From positions 1 through 20,243 of the forward strand of contig WFTU01000431.1 of assembly GCA_015485375.1 (NCBI GenBank): a stretch of 20,243 bases of DNA. Direction: 5' to 3'. A program made the position numbers and the translations under genes. The notes below the pieces were generated by a model. That model saw nothing but the letters and a program-made list of their open reading frames with translations. It was not told the DNA's origin and made no database searches. Shown in pieces: positions 15,893 through 20,243 of this stretch (positions are counted from its first letter, which is position 1; each line of letters opens with the position of its first letter). Source of the DNA: Paracoccaceae bacterium (GTDB lineage: Bacteria; Pseudomonadota; Alphaproteobacteria; Rhodobacterales; Rhodobacteraceae).

Positions 15893-17106
15893 CAGTCGGC
15901 GATACCGACACCACGGGCAGCCTCGGTTACCGTTTTCAGTCCGGCGGGATCCTCGGCAAAGGTGGTTTGCGCCTCGCCCCAGATGGCAGCGGCCTTGTCG
16001 GTTTCACCCAGATTGCCGAGCGCGGTGATGGGCTGCGCCCATTCGTCCGCCGTGCCGCCCTGGCTGGCCAGTCGTTCGGACAGGCGGGCAACCATCGAAC
16101 GGATGAAGCTGTTGCGTTCTTCCTCGGTCATGTCGCCCGCGGCCTGGATATCGGCAGCCGAGGGGCCGCGTGTGGCGGCGGGGCGGTTGATACCGGCCGC
16201 AGCCGCAACCGCGTCGATCTGGTTTTCAATAATCGGAATCCACGGCGCATCGGCCGGCCCTTCCTCCAGCAGATCGTTCCATATCTGGTAGGTCCGCTCC
16301 GGCTGCTCGCGCTGCAGCATGGCGATACCGGCGTAATAGCGCGCCCGCGGGTTGGTTTTGTCGAGGTTGATCGCCATGGTCAGCGCATTCTCGGCTTCGG
16401 GCGAGACATAGTAGTCCGCCGCCACGATCATGATCTCCGCATAGGCGGACCAGTCGTCGGCAGTCGCGTCCTCGCCCAGAATACGCATCACATCGGACTG
16501 CGCCTTGCGCGCATCGATATAGCGCCCGAGTTGCGCCAGATTGTCGGCCAGCATCCGGTGGCCGAGCAGGTCATCGGGACGATCCTTGAGGACCTCCTGA
16601 AGCTGCGCCACCAGTTCCACATGACGCGGGTCGGGCTGGTTTATTTCCGGCAGGTTGTCGACAGCGCCGCTGGCCTGAACCGCGGCCTTCTCGGCCTCTT
16701 CCTGTGTCGGGCGATCGGCAAGGCGCTGCTGCAGCGGCAGATCGGGAAGCCCCGGAACGCCGAGATCGAAATACAGGATAACACTTCCGCCCAGAACGGC
16801 CGTGGCCACGACCGCCGCCAGAATGCGCGAGGCGTTTTTCGGCGCGTTGCCCGAAGCATGTTCCGCAGCCTGCGCAGCATCGGCGGCCAGCAGGCGGCGC
16901 GATACTTCGGTACGGCTGGCTTTGGCCTCCTCCTCGGTCAGGGTGCCGCGGGCAAGGTCGGTCTCGACCTCTTTCAGCTGGTCCTTGTAGATTTGCACAT
17001 CATAGGCAGACCGCGTCGCGGCGCTCGCCTTGGGCCGTAGCAGCGGATAGAGAATCCACACTGTGGCGATTACAGCGGCAGCGATAGCAACGATCCAGAA
17101 GAGCAT
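15892..17106 (-). CDS. ccmI: CcmI, c-type cytochrome biogenesis protein
   Basis: CcmI is a membrane chaperone that holds apocytochrome c and presents it to the haem-ligation complex CcmFH. The 404-residue protein has a first membrane helix at residues 4-22, a cytoplasmic loop with a leucine-zipper-like stretch (QIYKDQLKEVETDLARG), a second helix at about 94-113, and a periplasmic TPR region from about 160 to 290. ATG 17106 has a GGGA ribosome site and starts right at the first helix. The in-frame extension to 18261 runs through the divergent soxB gene and is not real. Together with ruvX, DUF1289 and the protease it forms a tightly packed minus-strand group. Confidence 0.94.
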   Translation of the reverse strand: MLFWIVAIAAAVIATVWILYPLLRPKASAATRSAYDVQIYKDQLKEVETDLARGTLTEEEAKASRTEVSRRLLAADAAQAAEHASGNAPKNASRILAAVVATAVLGGSVILYFDLGVPGLPDLPLQQRLADRPTQEEAEKAAVQASGAVDNLPEINQPDPRHVELVAQLQEVLKDRPDDLLGHRMLADNLAQLGRYIDARKAQSDVMRILGEDATADDWSAYAEIMIVAADYYVSPEAENALTMAINLDKTNPRARYYAGIAMLQREQPERTYQIWNDLLEEGPADAPWIPIIENQIDAVAAAAGINRPAATRGPSAADIQAAGDMTEEERNSFIRSMVARLSERLASQGGTADEWAQPITALGNLGETDKAAAIWGEAQTTFAEDPAGLKTVTEAARGVGIAD

Positions 17107-17328
17107 GTGTATTTCCCGTTTGATTTTCCGGCGCGACAATACCCCGCGAGTTTCCCCGCATGCAATGGCCGAAAAACGCGCAGGGGGGATTGCGATATGA
17201 TAATGTCGTGAACTAGCATCCAGATGACGGAAAAAGGACGGGGTTTTGCGACTTTCTGTAGCATTCCGGACCTGAAGCCGGTGAATCGGTCGCACCCCTG
17301 CGCCCGGCCCTATGGAGGCCATGGACCA
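17107..17328. promoter_or_regulatory. Divergent intergenic region between ccmI and soxB
   Basis: These 222 bases must hold the promoters for both ccmI and soxB. TATGATAAT at 17196-17204 is a possible -10 box for soxB, but I see no matching -35. GGAGG at 17314-17318 is the soxB ribosome site. No FNR-type box, tRNA or recognisable riboswitch was found. Confidence 0.4.
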
Positions 17329-18576
17329 ATGAAACGCTATTCCGCCTTTGCAATCGCCCGCGAAGCCCTGCGCCATCACACGGGATGGGAGCGCGCGTGG
17401 CGGTCTCCGGAACCGAAAGACGAATACGATGTGGTGATCGTGGGCGCCGGCGGGCACGGGCTGGCCACGGCCTATTATCTGGCGAAGAACCACGGGATTA
17501 CCAATGTCGCGGTGCTGGAAAAAGGCTGGCTCGGCGGGGGTAACACGGGGCGCAACACCACGATCATCCGCTCGAACTATCTGCAGGACGAATCCGCCGC
17601 AATCTTTGAGCTGTCGCGCTCGCTTTACGAGGATCTGTCGCAAGACCTGAATTACAACATCATGTTCAGTCCGCGCGGTGTGATGATGCTGGCGCAGACC
17701 GAACACGAACTGCGCGCTTGGAAGCGCACGGCACATGCCAACCGCCTCGCCGGTATCGAGTCGAAGATGGTAACACCCGAACAGGTCAAGGAGATCATCC
17801 CGATCATCGAGACCGCAGGCCCGCGCTATCCGGTTCTCGGCGGCCTCTGGCAGGCGCGCGGCGGCACGGCGCGTCACGATGCGGTGGCATGGGGCTACGC
17901 CCGTGGTGCCTCTCAACGCGGTGTCGATATCATCCAGAAATGCGAGGTCACGGGTGTCGACCGCGAGGGCGGGCGTGTGACCGGTGTGCAGACCTCCAAG
18001 GGGGCGATCAAATGCAAAAAACTGGCGATCGTGGTTGCCGGCAATTCCGGCGTGCTGGCGGAAATGGCGGGCTTTCGTCTGCCGATTGAATCGATGGCTT
18101 TGCAGGCGCTGGTTTCCGAGCCGATCAAGCCGGTTCTGGACTGCGTGGTGATGGCCAATACGGTGCATGGCTACCTGAGCCAGTCCGACAAGGGCGAACT
18201 GGTCATCGGCGGCGGCTCGGATGCGTTCAACAACTACACGCAGCGCGGCTCCTTCCACCATATCGAGGAAACCGTGCGCGCGTTGATCGAGACCTTCCCG
18301 ATTATTTCACGCCTGAAGCAGCTCCGGCAATGGGGCGGTATCGTCGATATGACCGGCGACCGCTCACCCATCATCGGCAAAACGCCGGTCGAGGGCGTGT
18401 TCATCAATGCCGGATGGGGCACAGGCGGCTTCAAGGCCATTCCCGGTTCAGGCTGGGCCATGGCCGAATTGCTTGCAGATGGCGCACCGAGAGACCTCGC
18501 CGCACCTTTTTCTCTGGACCGGTTTGCAGAGGGCCGCATGATCGACGAATCCGTCGCCGCGGCTGTGGCCCACTGA
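17329..18576 (+). CDS. soxB: Sarcosine oxidase beta subunit
   Basis: This is the catalytic beta subunit of the heterotetrameric enzyme that demethylates sarcosine to glycine, making H2O2 and passing the methyl carbon to tetrahydrofolate. The 415-residue protein has the dinucleotide-binding motif VIVGAGGHGLATAYYL at 36-51 and the family motif GGGNTGRNTTIIRSNYL. H183 in GGTARHDAVAWG corresponds to the histidine that carries covalent FMN, and GWGTGGFKAIPGSG lies near the C-terminus. ATG 17329, with GGAGG ten bases upstream, matches the family N-terminus MKRYSAFAIAREALRHHTGW. In relatives soxD normally follows closely; here two small genes intervene. Confidence 0.96.
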   Translation: MKRYSAFAIAREALRHHTGWERAWRSPEPKDEYDVVIVGAGGHGLATAYYLAKNHGITNVAVLEKGWLGGGNTGRNTTIIRSNYLQDESAAIFELSRSLYEDLSQDLNYNIMFSPRGVMMLAQTEHELRAWKRTAHANRLAGIESKMVTPEQVKEIIPIIETAGPRYPVLGGLWQARGGTARHDAVAWGYARGASQRGVDIIQKCEVTGVDREGGRVTGVQTSKGAIKCKKLAIVVAGNSGVLAEMAGFRLPIESMALQALVSEPIKPVLDCVVMANTVHGYLSQSDKGELVIGGGSDAFNNYTQRGSFHHIEETVRALIETFPIISRLKQLRQWGGIVDMTGDRSPIIGKTPVEGVFINAGWGTGGFKAIPGSGWAMAELLADGAPRDLAAPFSLDRFAEGRMIDESVAAAVAH

Positions 18577-18590
18577 TGTCGGCCCGTTCC

Positions 18591-18806
18591 CTACCTGTGC
18601 AGGTCGTAATGATAGACACTCTCGTGCGGCTTGCGCAAAGCCCAGACGAGAACGACCACAAACAGTGCAAGGAAGGCAAGAATCACCGTATTCACATAGT
18701 CGCTGGTAGAGATGCCGGTGTAGTCGAAAATGACTTTTCCGACCATATCCTGCAGCTTGTCGACAGTGGATACGACGTATCTTTCGATTTTATCGTTAAT
18801 ACTCAT
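18591..18806 (-). CDS. Small single-pass membrane protein, unrecognised
   Basis: This is a 71-residue frame on the opposite strand to the sox genes, with GGAG eight bases before ATG 18806. The N-terminal half is an amphipathic, mixed-charge stretch (MSINDKIERYVVSTVDKLQD). One hydrophobic helix follows at about residues 39-58 (VNTVILAFLALFVVVLVWAL), then a short basic/histidine-rich tail (HESVYHYDLHR). I do not recognise the family. Its G+C is 102 of 216 bases, about 47%, clearly below the roughly 60% of the surrounding genes, which suggests a different origin or weaker constraint. It is convergent with soxB and divergent from the next gene. The good ribosome site and plausible topology support a real gene. 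Confidence 0.6.
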   Translation of the reverse strand: MSINDKIERYVVSTVDKLQDMVGKVIFDYTGISTSDYVNTVILAFLALFVVVLVWALRKPHESVYHYDLHR

Positions 18807-18919
18807 TACAACTTCTCCCACCCCGAGCGGATACAATACAGTGCCCGAGTACCCCTGAAGCTACCACATTTAGATAAAAACTTCAAATCGAATCTTTTGC
18901 TTCACGCGGGAGGAGAGTC

Positions 18920-19384
18920 ATGAGTCTGCTACACAAGAAAGACGGCGGCGAACTGCGCCACGAACTGCTGATCGGCCTGATTATAATCTGGGCGATACTG
19001 TCCGCGATCGCCATGTTCAACGCCTGGGTGGAGGTCTTCCCCGCCATTGGTGCCGTAGCTCTGGCCGTCGGAGTTTCGATCTTCCTGACCCACCGTTTCA
19101 CCTCGCAGGAGGAACGCCGCCTCTGGGACAATCAGGAGGAAATACAGCTTCGTATGATCTGGCGCTACATCACGCAGATGCAGCGTGGCGGGCGCAAGGG
19201 TAACGATCCGATGACGATGGACGAACTGGCCAAGCGTATCAACCAGAGCTTCGATTCGATGCTGAAGTCGAAGCATGACGAGGTCAAACAGGAAACCTAT
19301 CGTTACGAAATGATCTATTCCGTCCTCGGCACCCTCCAATGGGGTCTGGGGCGGATGCTGGTCGAACTGGTGCACGGATTGTGA
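18920..19384 (+). CDS. Two-helix membrane protein with charged cytoplasmic domain, unrecognised
   Basis: This is a 154-residue protein with a strong ribosome site (GGGAGGAGAG just before ATG 18920). After a short charged N-terminus come two hydrophobic segments at about residues 16-33 and 38-57, and then a polar region of about 95 residues rich in charge (SQEERRLWDNQEEIQLRM and onward), probably helical and cytoplasmic. I do not recognise the family. It ends ten bases before soxD on the same strand and so is probably co-transcribed with soxD and soxA. Its place inside the sarcosine oxidase locus suggests a link to that locus, but no biochemical role can be read from it. Confidence 0.78.
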   Translation: MSLLHKKDGGELRHELLIGLIIIWAILSAIAMFNAWVEVFPAIGAVALAVGVSIFLTHRFTSQEERRLWDNQEEIQLRMIWRYITQMQRGGRKGNDPMTMDELAKRINQSFDSMLKSKHDEVKQETYRYEMIYSVLGTLQWGLGRMLVELVHGL

Positions 19385-19394
19385 GGGTGAAACG

Positions 19395-19718
19395 ATGCTG
19401 AAACTGACATGCCCCGCCTGCGGCGTCGAGGCCGAGGAAACCGAATTCGCCGCGGGCGGCGAGGCGCACCTGGAACGTTTCGGTCCCGGTTCGGACGATC
19501 AGGATTTCGCCGACTACCTGTTTGGACGCAAGAACCCGCGCGGCGTGCATTTCGAGCGCTGGCGCCATGCTTTCGGCTGCGGCAAGTGGTTCCACGCCGC
19601 CCGCTGCACCGCCACGCTGGAGGTTTTCGGCACCTATAGCGGGCAGACCAGCGAACCGCCTGCCGATATTATCGCGACGATCAAGGCGCGCCGACCAGAC
19701 TGGGAGGGCTTCGAATGA
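19395..19718 (+). CDS. soxD: Sarcosine oxidase delta subunit
   Basis: This is the small zinc-binding subunit of heterotetrameric sarcosine oxidase. The 107-residue protein begins MLKLTCPACG (C6, C9) and continues with RWRHAFGCGKWFHAAR, in which H58 and C62 complete the zinc site. The family tail ending in RRPDWEGFE is present. The start follows the unknown membrane-protein gene by ten bases. The stop overlaps the soxA ATG by four bases (ATGA). Confidence 0.96.
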   Translation: MLKLTCPACGVEAEETEFAAGGEAHLERFGPGSDDQDFADYLFGRKNPRGVHFERWRHAFGCGKWFHAARCTATLEVFGTYSGQTSEPPADIIATIKARRPDWEGFE

Positions 19719-20225
19719 CCCGTCTTGCCTCCGGCGGTCTGCTGATCGACCGCTCCGAAACCCGCTATTTCACCTTCAACGGCCAACGTTTTACGGCGCA
19801 GGCGGGCGACACGCTGGCCTCGGCTCTGCTGGCCAACGGGCAGAAACTGGTCGGGCGCTCGTTCAAATACCACCGTCCGCGCGGCATTATGGCGAGCGGC
19901 GCCGAGGAACCCAACGCGCTGGTCAACATGGGTGAGGGCGCGCGCTTCGAGCCGAACCAGCGCACCACTATGACCGAGGTTTTCGACGGGCTGAGCGCGC
20001 GTTCGCAAAACCACTGGCCGACGCTCGATTTCGACATCGGCGCGATCAACAACCGGCTGCCACGGTTTTTTCCGGCCGGTTTCTACTACAAGACGTTTAT
20101 GAAGCCGCGCTGGGCGTGGAAACATCTGTTCGAGCCGGTGATCCGGCAATCGGCGGGCCTCGGCTCGGTGCCGACGGATAAGGACGCCGACCGCTACGAA
20201 TATTTTTATGCCTATGTCGATGTTC
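19715..20225 (+). CDS. soxA: Sarcosine oxidase alpha subunit (N-terminal part only)
   Basis: Only about 170 codons of a gene normally near 1000 codons are present. The N-terminal 2Fe-2S-like domain of SoxA is recognisable: GLLIDRSETRYFTFNGQRF, AGDTLASALLANGQKLVGRS and FKYHRPRGIMASGAEEPNALV. The start overlaps soxD by four bases. Genomic sequence ends at 20225, after YEYFYAYVDV. The bases beyond are sequencing adapter, so the residues PVSYTH that follow in frame are false. The truncation is an assembly or read artefact, not a biological break. Confidence 0.94.
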
Positions 20226-20243
20226 CTGTCTCTTATACACATC
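20226..20243. other. Tn5/Nextera transposase adapter read-through (non-genomic)
   Basis: CTGTCTCTTATACACATC is an exact match to the Nextera mosaic-end adapter; its complement GATGTGTATAAGAGACAG is the Tn5 mosaic end lacking one base. It lies at the very end of the window and interrupts soxA. On the minus strand it creates the false protein start MCIRDR, a known contaminant signature in sequence databases. Confidence 0.97.

Noticed and set aside
15847..17040. 397-residue plus-strand frame antisense to ccmI
   Set aside because: It has no family features and ccmI is intact on the other strand.
17205..17328. Possible glycine, folate or cobalamin riboswitch before soxB
   Set aside because: Pairing segments were sought, but none of the conserved core motifs of these classes is present.
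15892..18261. In-frame 789-residue extension upstream of CcmI
   Set aside because: It crosses the divergent soxB gene, and CcmI has a proper start with membrane helix and ribosome site at 17106.
19634..20242. 202-residue minus-strand protein starting MCIRDR
   Set aside because: Its start comes from adapter sequence and the rest is antisense to soxD and soxA.

Overview
The window looks like a contig end from an alphaproteobacterium of the Rhodobacterales (Roseobacter/Paracoccus-like group). This is inferred from the high G+C, the clade I nos operon with nosR and nosX, the ccmI-ruvX-DUF1289-aspartic protease neighbourhood, and the heterotetrameric sarcosine oxidase genes. No tRNA, rRNA, CRISPR array or insertion sequence was seen.

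Region 1 (1-9390) is the nitrous oxide reductase locus. A truncated Crp/Fnr-type regulator (1-556, minus) is divergent from nosRZDFYLX (768-9390, plus). The seven nos genes overlap or nearly abut, so they are probably one coupled transcription unit. NosZ reduces N2O to N2 in the periplasm. NosR is the membrane flavo-Fe-S protein thought to feed it electrons, and NosX is the ApbE-type transferase that attaches FMN to NosR. NosD, NosF and NosY form the ABC-type machine for the CuZ centre, and NosL is the copper-binding lipoprotein. A perfect FNR/NNR-type box (TTGACTAAAGTCAA, 737-750) lies in the divergent intergenic region, so the operon is probably switched on by low oxygen or nitric oxide.

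Region 2 (9393-12457, minus) holds a Tat-exported metallo-beta-lactamase-fold hydrolase, an orphan TRAP-type solute-binding protein and a YfeX-like Dyp peroxidase. Region 3 (12560-14383, plus) is tRNA-dihydrouridine synthase DusA followed directly by a TauE/SafE permease. Region 4 (14386-17106, minus) holds a membrane-anchored retropepsin-like protease, a DUF1289 protein, the RuvX/YqgF nuclease and the cytochrome c maturation protein CcmI.

Region 5 (17329-end, plus) is the sarcosine oxidase locus, soxB, soxD and the start of soxA. Two small unrecognised membrane-protein genes sit between soxB and soxD, one of them on the opposite strand and lower in G+C. The last 18 bases of the window are not genomic: they match the Tn5/Nextera transposase adapter, so soxA is cut by a sequencing artefact. 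The best leads are the soxB-soxD insertion, the position of the FNR-type box relative to the nosR start, and the adapter tail.
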